Positions 44,814 through 54,280 are shown, counted from the stretch's first letter. The stretch is 64,000 bases of DNA from Lewinellaceae bacterium (GCA_016713985.1 JADJOD010000004.1:62001-126000), one strand, 5' to 3'. The notes: a model not told the origin generated them from the letters alone. Made by a program: numbers and translations.

Positions 44814-46238
44814 ATGAGGCATTTTGCTTGTACTTTCTTGATTTTCATTGGTTTGCTTCAAAAAATTATCCCGCAGCCCGGCGAAGTTAACCCGGCGCTG
44901 CCTACCCCCTCCCCTGTTCAGTTGAACTGGCATGAAACCGAATTTTACCTGTTTTTTCATTTCGGGCCCAATACGTTTACCAACCTCGAGTGGGGGCACG
45001 GAACGGAACCGGAAGACGTATTCCGGCCGACGGCGCTCGACTGCAATCAGTGGTGCGAGGTAGCCAAACTGGCAGGAGCACGAGGAGTAGTCATTACCGC
45101 AAAACACCACGACGGATTTTGCCTTTGGCCATCCGCATATTCCGCCCACACCGTCCGGGAAAGTAAATGGCGTGATGGCCGGGGCGATGTATTGCGCGAA
45201 CTTTCGGAAGCCTGCCGGCGAAACGGTCTGAAATTCGGCGTTTACCTCAGTCCATGGGACAGAAACCACCCGAAGTACGGCACGCCGGAATACAACGACG
45301 TGTATGTCAATACGTTAACCGAACTTTTGACCGGATACGGGCAGCTATTTGAAATCTGGTGGGATGGCGCCAACGGCGAGGGGCCGAACGGCAAAAAACA
45401 AGTGTACGACTTCCATCGTTTTGAAAAAGTAGCGGCCAAACTGCAACCTAACGCTGTGGTTTTCAGCGATATAGGCCCTGGTTGCCGCTGGGCGGGCAAC
45501 GAACGGGGCCTGATTGAAACGGAAACAAACTGGTGTATGCTCGATACGGCGGGCTTTCAACGCGGCAACGGAGGCCCCCCCACCGACACCCTCAACCGGG
45601 GCAACGAAAACGGCGCACTCTGGTTACCTGCCGAATGCGACGTCAGTATTCGCCCCGGATGGTTTTACCACCCCGAAGAGGACGACAAGGTAAAATCACC
45701 CGACCAACTGTTCCATATTTACCTGAATTCCGTTGGAAAAGGCGCCAACCTGATCCTCAACGTACCACCGGACCGGACCGGACGGATACACGCCCGGGAC
45801 TCAACGGCATTGGCCGGCTTGGGGAAAATAGTCCGGGAACGGCTTGGGCAAAATCTGGCTTCGGACGCCCGGATTCACCTATCCGCCAACCATTGCTCCG
45901 CGCCCGAAAACGGAAAAAATCTGCTGGACAATGATGTAAACAGCGGCGTAAACCTTGCTCCCTGCGGCGTTGCCACACCCCTGATCATGGCGTTCGGAAA
46001 AACAACCCGCTTCAGCGCAATCATGCTGAAGGAGATGATTCGCGAGGGCCAACGCATCAAAAAATTTAAAATCGAAATCCGGAAAAACGGCCGTTGGCGT
46101 GAAATTGCGCAGTCCACCACGGTCGGCGCAAGAAAAATCCTCACTTTTCCGGAGGTAAAAACCCGAAAAGTGAGGATTACGATCCTGGATGCCAAAGCGG
46201 CTCCAATGTTGAATGAGATAAGAGTTTTCCGGTTCTAA
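44814..46238 (+). CDS. Secreted alpha-L-fucosidase, GH29 family
   Basis: The ATG at 44814 opens a signal peptide (FACTFLIFIGLLQ); a TTG at 44799 is a weaker alternative. GH29 signatures are clear: WHETEFYLFFHFGPNTFTN, ARGVVITAKHHDGFCLWPS, GLKFGVYLSPWDRN and EIWWDGANGEG, where the Asp of WWDG is the nucleophile position. A C-terminal beta domain with an F5/8-type discoidin-like stretch follows (residues about 350-474). The 474-residue enzyme removes terminal fucose from glycans in the periplasm or outside. It is monocistronic and converges on fmt. Confidence 0.92.
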   Translation: MRHFACTFLIFIGLLQKIIPQPGEVNPALPTPSPVQLNWHETEFYLFFHFGPNTFTNLEWGHGTEPEDVFRPTALDCNQWCEVAKLAGARGVVITAKHHDGFCLWPSAYSAHTVRESKWRDGRGDVLRELSEACRRNGLKFGVYLSPWDRNHPKYGTPEYNDVYVNTLTELLTGYGQLFEIWWDGANGEGPNGKKQVYDFHRFEKVAAKLQPNAVVFSDIGPGCRWAGNERGLIETETNWCMLDTAGFQRGNGGPPTDTLNRGNENGALWLPAECDVSIRPGWFYHPEEDDKVKSPDQLFHIYLNSVGKGANLILNVPPDRTGRIHARDSTALAGLGKIVRERLGQNLASDARIHLSANHCSAPENGKNLLDNDVNSGVNLAPCGVATPLIMAFGKTTRFSAIMLKEMIREGQRIKKFKIEIRKNGRWREIAQSTTVGARKILTFPEVKTRKVRITILDAKAAPMLNEIRVFRF

Positions 46239-46503
46239 TCTTTTCTGCCTGCTTCTGCGCGGTCGTCGGAAAGGCCATAAACCGCTGTAACTGAAAGAGC
46301 AAGAAAAAGAATGAGATAAGTTATCATGAAGGTCCGTTGTTGTGTAACACGATTTTGAGAAAAGCAATCAAACGAAGGATTGAATCTTCGGTTGTTTATC
46401 AACCATAATTTATCATAAACTATGCCACTTGGCCCTAACCTGGGAAGGGTAGGGAAATTTAATACCACCCATTGTGCAGTTTATCGGATAGCCGACAAAT
46501 CGT

Positions 46504-47427
46504 TTACAAGCGGTACCCGTTCAAAAAATCGCGCACATGCATTCTTTTTTTTCCTTCCAGTTGAAGTTCCAGCACTTGAATAAAACCATCGGAAGTGCTG
46601 ATTTTCAAAAAGTTACGGGTGTCGTCGGTGAAAAAATTTCCGGGCGGCGGTTTTTCCCCGGCCTTAAATCCTTCGCCCCTGATTGCACGCAGGATTTTGA
46701 ATGTTTTGCCGTCCAGTTCGGTCCAGGCTCCCGGAAAAGGGCTCAAACCCCGGATAAAATCATGCACTTTTGACGCAGGTTGGTCGAAGTTGATCCGGCA
46801 GGTTTCGGTGAAGATTTTGGGTGCGTGGGTGACCTCCGTTTCTACCTGCGGGAACGGGTGCAGCTCGCCGCGTTCGATGGCCTGAACGGATTTTAAAACG
46901 AGTTGAGCGCCCTGGAGCATCATCCGGTCGTGCAATTCACCGGCCGTTTCGTTTTCGCCGATGGGGACCCGCTCCTGGAAAAGCAGGTCGCCGGTATCTA
47001 TTTCGTGTTTGAGCAGAAAGGTGGTGAGCCCGGTTTCCTTTTCGCCGTTGATGATCGCCCAGTTGATCGGCGCTGCGCCGCGGTATTTTGGCAGCAGCGA
47101 CCCGTGCAGGTTCATGGTACCAAGCGGGGGCATATTCCAAACGGCTTCCGGCAACATCCGGAAAGCTACCACGATCTGCAGATCGGCTTTCAGGGCGCGC
47201 AGGGTGTCCAAAAACTCCGGATTTTTCAGTTTTTCCGGTTGCAATACCCGCAATCCATGCGCCAGCGCGAATTTTTTCACCGCCGATTGTTGCACACCGA
47301 GCCGGCCGCCGGGTTTGTCCGGCGAAGTGACAACGGCAGCGATCTCATAGCCGTTTTCCAGTAATATTTGCAGGGAGGGCACCGCAAATTCGGGGGTGCC
47401 TAAGTAAACGATCCTCAATTTTTTCAT
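46504..47427 (-). CDS. fmt: Methionyl-tRNA formyltransferase
   Basis: Fmt formylates initiator Met-tRNA. The 307-residue protein has the N-terminal hydrolase-like fold (RIVYLGTPEFAVPSLQILLE), the formyl-tetrahydrofolate site with GTMNLHGSLLPKYRGAAPIN (catalytic Asn and His nearby) and HEIDTGDLLFQE (catalytic Asp), and the C-terminal OB-fold (RGLSPFPGAWTEL). The length is normal. The 265 bases between it and the fucosidase hold no convincing gene; a 30-codon hydrophobic frame on the minus strand at 46235-46327 is too short to support. Confidence 0.97.
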   Translation of the reverse strand: MKKLRIVYLGTPEFAVPSLQILLENGYEIAAVVTSPDKPGGRLGVQQSAVKKFALAHGLRVLQPEKLKNPEFLDTLRALKADLQIVVAFRMLPEAVWNMPPLGTMNLHGSLLPKYRGAAPINWAIINGEKETGLTTFLLKHEIDTGDLLFQERVPIGENETAGELHDRMMLQGAQLVLKSVQAIERGELHPFPQVETEVTHAPKIFTETCRINFDQPASKVHDFIRGLSPFPGAWTELDGKTFKILRAIRGEGFKAGEKPPPGNFFTDDTRNFLKISTSDGFIQVLELQLEGKKRMHVRDFLNGYRL

Positions 47428-47529
47428 CTGTCGGTAATAAGCAGGACGGAAATCTTTCCCCCCGGATGCATAAGGTTACAAAAACGCAAACTTCGATGCC
47501 GTTAACCGCTGCAAACGGTCAACTCTTTT

Positions 47530-47537
47530 TACTTTTG
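47530..47537 (+). promoter_or_regulatory. Bacteroidota-type -7 box TACTTTTG before the OmpA-family gene
   Basis: TACTTTTG matches TAnnTTTG and is 35 bases before the ATG at 47572. Confidence 0.5.
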
Positions 47538-47571
47538 TTCAACTTTCTTTATTGTAAAAACTTGATTTACA

Positions 47572-49110
47572 ATGAAAACTACTCCCTGTTTTTTATTAAT
47601 CGCCATCCTGACAACCGGCCTGCATTCCCTGAGTGCTCAAACCAAGGCCGAAGGTTATGCTTTTGAAGAATTTAACCGGGGTTTTTTGCAACAGGTAAAA
47701 ATAACTTTGCTGGAACAACCCGGAAATGTGGTGCGCGCCGAGTTGCAAACCGATGCCGAAGGGTATTTTTCCACTTCCTTAGCACCCGGCGAATACCGGT
47801 TGGTAGCGGTTAAAGACATTTTTTACAACTGGGAAGAGCACATTACCGTCGGCAAAGAAAAGGTATTCCTGAAAATTGAAATGCGCCGAAAGCCGGGTTA
47901 CCTGTTCGACGTAACCATCGCGGAAGCCCGCACCAACCCGGAACTCGTGGTGGATGCCGTGGAGGGCGCTACCATTGAAATATACAACCGCACGTTGCGC
48001 CGGTCCGAACTGGTATTAAAACAATACCCGCATGCCTTTTTTCAACACACGTTCGAACAGGGCAATCATTATACCATGATGGTTCGCAAACCGGGTTTTC
48101 TGGCAAAAAGGATCGAAGTATACGTCAATATCAAAGGTTGTATCCTCTGCGTGGACGGCGTGCGCTCCCTTTCTCCGGGTGTCACCGAGAACCTGACCGC
48201 CAAAAACACGATGGGCACCCTGCTGAGCAACATCGAACTCGAACGGGTCAAAATCGACAAACGTATCCAGGTACAACATATTTATTACGATTTTGACAAG
48301 TGGGACATCCGCCCCGATGCCGCCGAACGCCTCGATCACGTGGTTACCCTCATGAACGACAACCCCGGGATGTCCGTCGAACTCGGTTCGCATACCGACA
48401 GCCGGGGCGACGACCCGTATAACATGGAACTTTCCCACAAACGTGCACTTTCCGCCGTTGCATATATCGTGGGTGAAGGGGTGGACAGCGCGCGTATAAG
48501 CGCCAGGGGATATGGAGAAAGTCAACTCGCCAACCGCTGCCGCAACGGGATCGAGTGCAGCGAGGATGAACATCAGCAAAACCGCCGCACCGAACTCCGA
48601 ATCACCGGCATTTCCGGTGATTCGCTTGAATACCTGCGCTGGCCAAGCCTGCAACAAATCGTTGAAGAAGAAGAACTTGCGAAAACCAACAAAGCAAAAA
48701 AAGCAGGGCAGAAACACCCCGTCAAATCCCTGCCCGAGGCAAATAATTCCGTACCCTTGCCCGAATTGAAGACGGACGCCCAGCCGGATCGTGTCGCAGA
48801 TGACATCCCGGCGCCTCGATTGGCTTCCGGCGACAATACCGGGCGCCTGCGTGAACTTGCAAAAAACTACAGCGGGTTTGTGGTAGAAATAGCCTGCACA
48901 GACTCTTTGCCGGTCGCCGCCGATTCCCTGTTCAACGGATTTCGGGAAGTTCATTGGCAAAAAGACAAAGCCGGCAAGTACTGTTTGTTTGCGGGCAATT
49001 TTAATACCCCGGCCAAAGGGCGCAGTTATTTTGAAAAAACCGTTCTAACGAGCCATCCCACGGCCCGCTTAGTGCGGTTTAACAAAGGCAAAAAGACATA
49101 TTTGAAATAA
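47572..49110 (+). CDS. OmpA-family peptidoglycan-associated protein with carboxypeptidase-regulatory-like and SPOR-like parts
   Basis: The 512-residue protein has a signal peptide (LLIAILTTGLHSLSAQ). A carboxypeptidase-regulatory-like beta domain (LQTDAEGYFSTSLAPGEYRL) is followed by a second such segment to about residue 200. An OmpA C-terminal domain spans about 240-345 (IYYDFDKWDIRPDAAERLD, then ELGSHTDSRGDDPYNMELS and ARGYGESQLANRC), which binds peptidoglycan. The last 80 residues (YSGFVVEIACTDSLPVAAD, FAGNFNTPAKGRSYFEKT) look like a SPOR-type repeat. It probably ties the outer membrane or a surface machine to the cell wall. The alpha/beta hydrolase gene follows after 10 bases. Confidence 0.9.
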   Translation: MKTTPCFLLIAILTTGLHSLSAQTKAEGYAFEEFNRGFLQQVKITLLEQPGNVVRAELQTDAEGYFSTSLAPGEYRLVAVKDIFYNWEEHITVGKEKVFLKIEMRRKPGYLFDVTIAEARTNPELVVDAVEGATIEIYNRTLRRSELVLKQYPHAFFQHTFEQGNHYTMMVRKPGFLAKRIEVYVNIKGCILCVDGVRSLSPGVTENLTAKNTMGTLLSNIELERVKIDKRIQVQHIYYDFDKWDIRPDAAERLDHVVTLMNDNPGMSVELGSHTDSRGDDPYNMELSHKRALSAVAYIVGEGVDSARISARGYGESQLANRCRNGIECSEDEHQQNRRTELRITGISGDSLEYLRWPSLQQIVEEEELAKTNKAKKAGQKHPVKSLPEANNSVPLPELKTDAQPDRVADDIPAPRLASGDNTGRLRELAKNYSGFVVEIACTDSLPVAADSLFNGFREVHWQKDKAGKYCLFAGNFNTPAKGRSYFEKTVLTSHPTARLVRFNKGKKTYLK

Positions 49111-49120
49111 CAGTCTCGTA

Positions 49121-49951
49121 ATGAATGAATTACATTGGAAAAACCGGGAAGGACTAACCCTGGCCGCTTCGGAATGGCCGGTACAATCCGCCCGGGCGGT
49201 CATCGCATTGGTACACGGCCAAAGCGAACATATCGGGCGTTATGCCCATGTTGCTTCCTGGTTCAATCAAAAAGAAGTGGCACTGATCGGGTATGACCAG
49301 CAGGGTTACGGCAAAAGTGAAGGCAAGCCGGGGCACGCCAAAAATCTCGGCGTATTACTCGACGATATCGGGCAATTGCTGGAAGAAACCCGGGCGCGTT
49401 ATCCCGGGGTGCCCCTGTTTTTATACGGTCATTCGATGGGTGGCCATTTGGTGCTGAATTATACCCTGCGGCGGCAGCCCGAACTTGCAGGGTTGATTGT
49501 CACCGCTCCCTGGATTCGGTTGGCATTCCCGGCGCCTGCGCTTAAAGTACTGGCAGCCAGGATTTTGAAAAAAATTACACCGGCGCTCACCCTGCCCACA
49601 GACCTGGCGGCCCAATTTTTATCCCGTGATGAAGCGGTGGTGCAAGCGTATCAAAACGATCCACTGGTACACGGCCAGCTGAGTGTGGCGGCCGGATTGG
49701 AACTGCTGGAAGGAGCCGAATGGCTCGATCATTTTCAGGGAACATTTCCGATGCCGGTGCTGCTGATGCACGGCGGTGGCGACAAAATTACTTCCCCCGC
49801 CGCATCTATGGAGTTTTCGGCACGCGCGGGCGACCGGGTGACTTATCACGAATGGCCGGGATTTTATCACGAGATCCACAATGAAAAAGAGCGGGAAGCC
49901 GTTTTCGGATACACCTCTCAATGGATAGATAACATCTTGAAAAACAAATAG
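49121..49951 (+). CDS. Alpha/beta hydrolase, monoacylglycerol-lipase-like
   Basis: The 276-residue protein has the serine hydrolase fold with the nucleophile elbow FLYGHSMGGHLVLNY, the oxyanion region IALVHGQSEHIGRYAHV typical of Hydrolase_4/monoacylglycerol lipases, the acid residue near LLMHGGGDKITSP and the final histidine in PGFYHEIHNEKER. There is no signal peptide, so it is cytoplasmic. It likely hydrolyses monoacylglycerols or similar esters (lysophospholipase-type activity is the main alternative). It is 10 bases downstream of the OmpA-family gene and may be cotranscribed with it. Confidence 0.9.
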   Translation: MNELHWKNREGLTLAASEWPVQSARAVIALVHGQSEHIGRYAHVASWFNQKEVALIGYDQQGYGKSEGKPGHAKNLGVLLDDIGQLLEETRARYPGVPLFLYGHSMGGHLVLNYTLRRQPELAGLIVTAPWIRLAFPAPALKVLAARILKKITPALTLPTDLAAQFLSRDEAVVQAYQNDPLVHGQLSVAAGLELLEGAEWLDHFQGTFPMPVLLMHGGGDKITSPAASMEFSARAGDRVTYHEWPGFYHEIHNEKEREAVFGYTSQWIDNILKNK

Positions 49952-49957
49952 ATAGTA

Positions 49958-50608
49958 TTATTCCCAGATCACTTCCGTTTGCCAGTCTTCGGGAGTTTGC
50001 CGGTACAGGCGCCAGAATTCGCCGGCGATTATATCCGGGTCAAACCGGGTGCCCACCTGCACCATGCCGTCGATTGTCACCGTAGCCACATGAATCCCCA
50101 GGGGTTTACATTCGGCAGCAAGGGTAAAAGCCAGGCTGCGAAGCCCCGACTTGCCAATCGCCAGCGAGGCTAAGGAAGCCGGCGCATGTAAAGCCGTGCC
50201 GCCACCTGTCAGGAATATGGTGCCCGACCCGCGGCTTTTCATCTGCGGAAGTACCGCTTGTGCAGCCACAACCGCACCGATCAGGTTGATCCGCAGGTCG
50301 TCCATAAATACGGGCATGGACATCGTGGACGGCGTTGCCGGGTTATATGCGCTGGCATTGTAGTGGAGGATGGAAATGTCGCCGTGTTCTGCAAGCAGTT
50401 TTTCCAACAGGGCGCCGAAAGCCGCTTCGTCACCGATATCGACGGCATATCCGGTCGACCGGATGCCCAGGTCGTCCAACGTCGCTTCATAGGACCGCAA
50501 TTTTTGTTCGTTGCGCGCAACCATCAGGATATGAAAGCCTTCGCGGCCGAATCGCCTGGCAATCGCGAGCCCGTTGCCGCCGCCCATCCCTATTAGCAGT
50601 AACTTCAT
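49958..50608 (-). CDS. Short-chain dehydrogenase/reductase family protein without the usual catalytic tyrosine
   Basis: The start at 50608 (MKLLLIGMGGGNGLAIARRF) is chosen because it begins with the nucleotide-binding strand; the longer frame upstream is antisense to mltG leader sequence. SDR features: GMGGGNGLA for NAD(P), VDIGDEAAF, LHYNASAYNP (the NNAG-like position) and TIFLTGGGTAL. The usual Tyr-x-x-x-Lys is replaced: in SLAIGKSGLRSLAFTLAAE the Lys is present but the Tyr position is Leu. It may be a non-catalytic or unusual SDR. It is followed by a converging hydrolase gene only 6 bases away. Confidence 0.85.
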   Translation of the reverse strand: MKLLLIGMGGGNGLAIARRFGREGFHILMVARNEQKLRSYEATLDDLGIRSTGYAVDIGDEAAFGALLEKLLAEHGDISILHYNASAYNPATPSTMSMPVFMDDLRINLIGAVVAAQAVLPQMKSRGSGTIFLTGGGTALHAPASLASLAIGKSGLRSLAFTLAAECKPLGIHVATVTIDGMVQVGTRFDPDIIAGEFWRLYRQTPEDWQTEVIWE

Positions 50609-50633
50609 CTGAAATGGATTTTCGGTCAGTGGA

Positions 50634-51743
50634 TCAATACCCTTTTTGCCGCACGTAAGTTTGAAAACGATCGGCGTTGACTTTGTGGGCCGCGAAAGTT
50701 TCTGCAAAAACGTGGGTCCCCGATTCGTCCGGCCGGGCGCAGAAATACAGGTATTTGTGTTCCTGCGGATTGAGAACCGCGTCGATGGACGGTATAGAGG
50801 CCATACTGATCGGTCCGGGAGGTAAACCCTTGTAAACGTATGTGTTATACGGCGAATCAAACGTCGTGTGGTACTCCGTGACACGGCGGGTTGCAAAGTC
50901 CCGCGTAGCAAATACGGAAGTGGGATCGGCCTGAAGTCGCATGCCGATTTTCAGGCGGTTGAGATAAACACCGGCGATGGCGGGTTTTTCTGCGTTGGTA
51001 TTGGTTTCGCGCTCCACAATGGATGCCAGTGTATACACTTCCGATTCCGTCAACCCCATGTTCTTTGCTTTCATGCGGCGGTTGTTTTTATCCCAAAATG
51101 CGTCGTGTTCTTTCAACATCCGTTTTACAAAACCTTTGGCGTCGGTGTTCCAGTACATTTCGTATGTGTTGGGGATAAATGCAGAGATCAGGGTTTCGCC
51201 GGTGTAACCGATCTCGTTTAGAAACGACGGATCGCGAAATGTGGTGATCAGTGATGCGGAATCGGCTTCGATAAAAGCAGATACCTTTCCCGCCACTTCT
51301 TCCGGGAGCCGCTCGTTGTTGAGGATCAGGCGCACAGGCGCCTGTTCACCCGTACGAAGATGTTGTATCAGTTCGCGATTGGTCCAGCCCGGTTTGATTT
51401 CAAAACGGCCTGCCCGCATCTTGTCGCGTTTGTAATTCATTTTTTCTGCCAGCCAGCGAAACCCGGACTCATCCTGAATACAACCGCCCTTTTTCAGGAT
51501 TTTCACCACTTCTTCAAACGAGGAGCCTGTCGGTATACATACATATACATCTTTCACTTCCTTCGGCACCCCGGTGAAATAAATGGCCTTCAGGGGTTCC
51601 CAGGCAAAGTAACCACCTGCCAGGAGTGCAACAAAAACAAATAACAAAATATACCTGATGAAGGAAGATTTTTTCGGTTCCATACTTTTGAGCCGTTTCG
51701 CTTGGGTTTGATGTTTTTGAATGGGCAGTGAAAATGATTGCAT
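50634..51743 (-). CDS. mltG: Endolytic murein transglycosylase MltG (YceG-like)
   Basis: MltG is an inner-membrane lytic transglycosylase that ends nascent glycan strands. The protein has one N-terminal membrane helix (FIRYILLFVFVALLAGGYFA), then a LysM-like segment (IPTGSSFEEVVKILKKGG), and the YceG catalytic domain with the glutamate in EVYTLASIVERETNTNAEKP and AGVYLNRLKIGMRLQADPTS plus PYNTYVYKGLPPGPISMAS. A shorter start at 51683 (MEPKKSSF) is possible. The 25-base gap to the SDR gene suggests cotranscription. Confidence 0.95.
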   Translation of the reverse strand: MQSFSLPIQKHQTQAKRLKSMEPKKSSFIRYILLFVFVALLAGGYFAWEPLKAIYFTGVPKEVKDVYVCIPTGSSFEEVVKILKKGGCIQDESGFRWLAEKMNYKRDKMRAGRFEIKPGWTNRELIQHLRTGEQAPVRLILNNERLPEEVAGKVSAFIEADSASLITTFRDPSFLNEIGYTGETLISAFIPNTYEMYWNTDAKGFVKRMLKEHDAFWDKNNRRMKAKNMGLTESEVYTLASIVERETNTNAEKPAIAGVYLNRLKIGMRLQADPTSVFATRDFATRRVTEYHTTFDSPYNTYVYKGLPPGPISMASIPSIDAVLNPQEHKYLYFCARPDESGTHVFAETFAAHKVNADRFQTYVRQKGY

Positions 51744-51814
51744 AATGAGATTGATTTCAAAAAAATCCGCGCAAAATTAGCATTCGCGCAGATTCAGGAA
51801 ACAAACTTCCCGCT

Positions 51815-52633
51815 TCAGTATTGTTCGTTGTCGTTTGGAAAGTCTTTATTTTTTACGTCGGTGATGTACAGTTTTGTCGCCTTTTCGATCTCATCGAACA
51901 GTTCCAGGTAACGGCGCAAAAAACGGGGTTTAAAATCCTTGGTGATTCCCAGCATGTCCTGGGTAACCAGCACCTGCCCGTCGGCGTTTTTGCCGGCTCC
52001 GATGCCGATGGTGGGTATGACTAAACTTTCGGAGACCTCCCGGGATAATTGTGCGGGTATTTTTTCAAGTACGATGGCAAAACAGCCGAGGTTTTCGAGC
52101 AGTTTGGCGTCGTCCCGGAGTTTCTGGGCTTCCATTTCTTCTTTCGCCCGCACGGTGTAGGTGCCGAATTTGTAAATGCTTTGCGGGGTAAGCCCCAGGT
52201 GGCCCATTACCGGAATGCCCGCCATGAGTATCCGTTTAATGGATTTTTCCACTTCTGCGCCGCCTTCGAGTTTGATGGCATGCGCTCCCGATTCTTTCAT
52301 GACCCGAATGGCGCTGGAAAGGGCGATTTCTGGGTTCGACTGATAACTTCCGAAAGGCAGATCCACCACCACCATCGCTCTTTTCACCGCCCGCACCACG
52401 GACTGCGCGTGGTAGATCATCTGGTCGAGTGTGATCGGCAGGGTGGTTTCGTGCCCCGCCATAACATTGGAAGCCGAATCGCCGACCAGCAGAATATCTA
52501 TTCCGGCCTCGTCGAGAATTCGCGCCATGGAAAAATCGTATGCCGTAAGCATGGCGATTTTTTCTCCACGTGTTTTCATGGACTGAATTACGTGTGTGGT
52601 GATCCGTTTAATTTCACCGGTGGATGCTGACAT
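51815..52633 (-). CDS. panB: 3-methyl-2-oxobutanoate hydroxymethyltransferase
   Basis: PanB makes ketopantoate for pantothenate and coenzyme A. The 272-residue TIM-barrel protein has all family motifs: EKIAMLTAYDFSMARILDEAG, VGDSASNVMAGHETTLPITL, VVVDLPFGSYQSNPE, AIKLEGGAEVEKSIK, PVMGHLGLTPQSI, VLEKIPAQLSREVSESL and TIGIGAGKNADGQVLV. It is transcribed toward mltG (72 bases away). No panC or panD is nearby in the window. Confidence 0.97.
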   Translation of the reverse strand: MSASTGEIKRITTHVIQSMKTRGEKIAMLTAYDFSMARILDEAGIDILLVGDSASNVMAGHETTLPITLDQMIYHAQSVVRAVKRAMVVVDLPFGSYQSNPEIALSSAIRVMKESGAHAIKLEGGAEVEKSIKRILMAGIPVMGHLGLTPQSIYKFGTYTVRAKEEMEAQKLRDDAKLLENLGCFAIVLEKIPAQLSREVSESLVIPTIGIGAGKNADGQVLVTQDMLGITKDFKPRFLRRYLELFDEIEKATKLYITDVKNKDFPNDNEQY

Positions 52634-52687
52634 GGGTAGTGATTTTACTGAAAGACAAAATCAAGGGCGAAAGGTAGGCCTAAAAAC

Positions 52688-52716
52688 AAAAAAACCGCGC
52701 CTCTTTCGGCGCGGTC
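52688..52716 (-). terminator. Rho-independent terminator for minus-strand transcription
   Basis: ACCGCGCC at 52694-52701 pairs with GGCGCGGT at 52708-52715. The A-run lies on the left, so it ends a transcript coming from the right, either the DUF4249 gene with a very long 3' end or a small RNA from the intergenic region. Confidence 0.8.
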
Positions 52717-53248
52717 GTAAAACAACAAATTATAATCCCATGAACATTTCGAATGAATTGGCCCCTGTATTCAAGGGCAAAAATTTGCAACTTACACGAC
52801 AAATAAACGAATACACGCATTTCTATGTTGCAAAAAATCAAGCCTTAACACTTTATTCAAAGGCTTTCAGGTTCAGCAAGTCCTCCCAACTGAAGAGGAA
52901 GGACTTGCTCTCTCACCTGAATTTGTATAATCCCATGAACATATCTCTTGGCGGTAATTCTTTAATCACCACCTTTCACGATACAAAAATCCAATGTTCA
53001 TCTTTTCCCAGCAATGACATTTTTAAAGGGTTGTGAATTTAAAAAATCATTCAAAAATGAATAATTATTTCACAAATCACTAAAGACGAATAAGTTAAGT
53101 TATTGTTTTTAGAAAAAAAATATCGAATTGTGAGCCTGTTTGGCCTCTTCCGAATCTTAATCTTTTAAAAGTTTTTTGTTTTGAAGCACAAAAAAAGTCA
53201 TTTGGATGACATTTCATATGTCTGCAAGGCCGGTTGAGACCGGATGTG
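52717..53248. other. Gene-poor AT-rich intergenic stretch with hairpin and repeated word
   Basis: These 532 bases lie between a minus-strand terminator and the end of the DUF4249 gene. A strong hairpin spans about 52867-52919: AGCAAGTCCT pairs with AGGACTTGCT, and TCAGGT with ACCTGA outside it. The word TATAATCCCATGAACAT occurs at about 52731 and again at about 52926. A 98-codon frame on the plus strand (52741-53036) covers both but has no recognisable features. A small RNA ending at the terminator is possible; I see no known RNA family. Confidence 0.5.
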
Positions 53249-54280
53249 CTAGTATTTAAAGTTCAGATCGCGGGTAAGCGGGTGGATCAACATGGAGTCT
53301 ACCGTTTTTGGTGTAACCTTGATTTTGGTCAGCACGTCGGTATTTTTTGCGCTGAAAATCCCGTAACCTTCCGAAAGATTGGTGTAGGTCGGAATGATTT
53401 CCGCCCCGGTGATGCCTGCGTTTGCATTGGCCGTCACTAAGTACTCCTTGATTTCTTTTCCTCCGCCGATCAGGCGAATGTCCATATCTTCAAAATACCT
53501 GAACTTGTCGGTAGACGGCAGTACATTAAGATTGAGGAAACGGTAAAATTCCGTACCGGAAAGAGGCATTTTGCCCCTGAAAAGCCCGCTTCCGCCCAAA
53601 TCATCGAGTGTGACCTGGCCCGGCGCTTTCCAGTTCAGTGCCACGTGTTGCAGGGTATTGCCGTTGGCGTCTTCCTCCCGGTAACGAACGGTAACAAATA
53701 CGTCGAACAACACGGCAAACTGATCGCAACGCCATTCCAGGTCGGTCGGAACGGTTGGGAAAAAGTTGATCAGGGGAGGAATTTGTGCGGGATTGGGTTT
53801 GATAAACAAAAAATCCTTGGGCAGGGTCGTTTCGGCCGTGATGGGCGCCTTGCCGTCATTGCGTTCGATGATCAGGCGGTATTTTTCACCCGCAATGAGG
53901 CCTGCACCGGGCGCCGGTTTGTATTTATATAACCAGTTGGGGTTGGTGGCAAAAACGCCGGTATCCCGCACAATCCCTTCCAGCACACCGTCTACCCGTT
54001 GCAGTTGCACGCGTGTTTGGTTGGACGTACGTTCGAGCCAGACCGTGACCGCGTCGGCCGGATAATAAATGGAGTCGGCGATTTGGGCTATTACCAGTGC
54101 GTTGGTGACCGGATCGAGAAACGCCTTTTCCACCCGGATATAGTGCGCCGTGTCCTTTGGCGAAAGAATGGCGTAGGCAACCGGAATTTCCTTCCAGGGG
54201 GCCGCTACGTCGAATTCATTGGAACAGGAAACAAGAAGAAAGAGTACGGCAGTGGAAAGTAACAGATGCAGTTTTTTCAT
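53249..54280 (-). CDS. DUF4249-like lipoprotein
   Basis: The 343-residue product has a lipoprotein signal peptide with lipobox LVSC. The beta-rich mature protein resembles DUF4249 family members of Bacteroidota: VAYAILSPKDTAHYIRVEKAF, VTVWLERTSNQTRVQL, PGAGLIAGEKYRLIIER and the C-terminal LSEGYGIFSAKN. Such genes are often next to TonB-dependent receptors, but none is seen here, so the partner is unknown. The stretch 54281-54563 upstream holds only the divergent nuo promoter region. Confidence 0.8.
   Translation of the reverse strand: MKKLHLLLSTAVLFLLVSCSNEFDVAAPWKEIPVAYAILSPKDTAHYIRVEKAFLDPVTNALVIAQIADSIYYPADAVTVWLERTSNQTRVQLQRVDGVLEGIVRDTGVFATNPNWLYKYKPAPGAGLIAGEKYRLIIERNDGKAPITAETTLPKDFLFIKPNPAQIPPLINFFPTVPTDLEWRCDQFAVLFDVFVTVRYREEDANGNTLQHVALNWKAPGQVTLDDLGGSGLFRGKMPLSGTEFYRFLNLNVLPSTDKFRYFEDMDIRLIGGGKEIKEYLVTANANAGITGAEIIPTYTNLSEGYGIFSAKNTDVLTKIKVTPKTVDSMLIHPLTRDLNFKY

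Noticed and set aside
46235..46327. A 30-codon hydrophobic minus-strand frame (small membrane peptide)
   Set aside because: Too short, no clear start context, and its stop overlaps the fucosidase stop; no supporting signal.
52741..53036. A 98-codon plus-strand frame in the AT-rich intergenic region
   Set aside because: It contains the strong hairpin and the duplicated word, has no recognisable domain and starts beside a terminator; described as intergenic instead.
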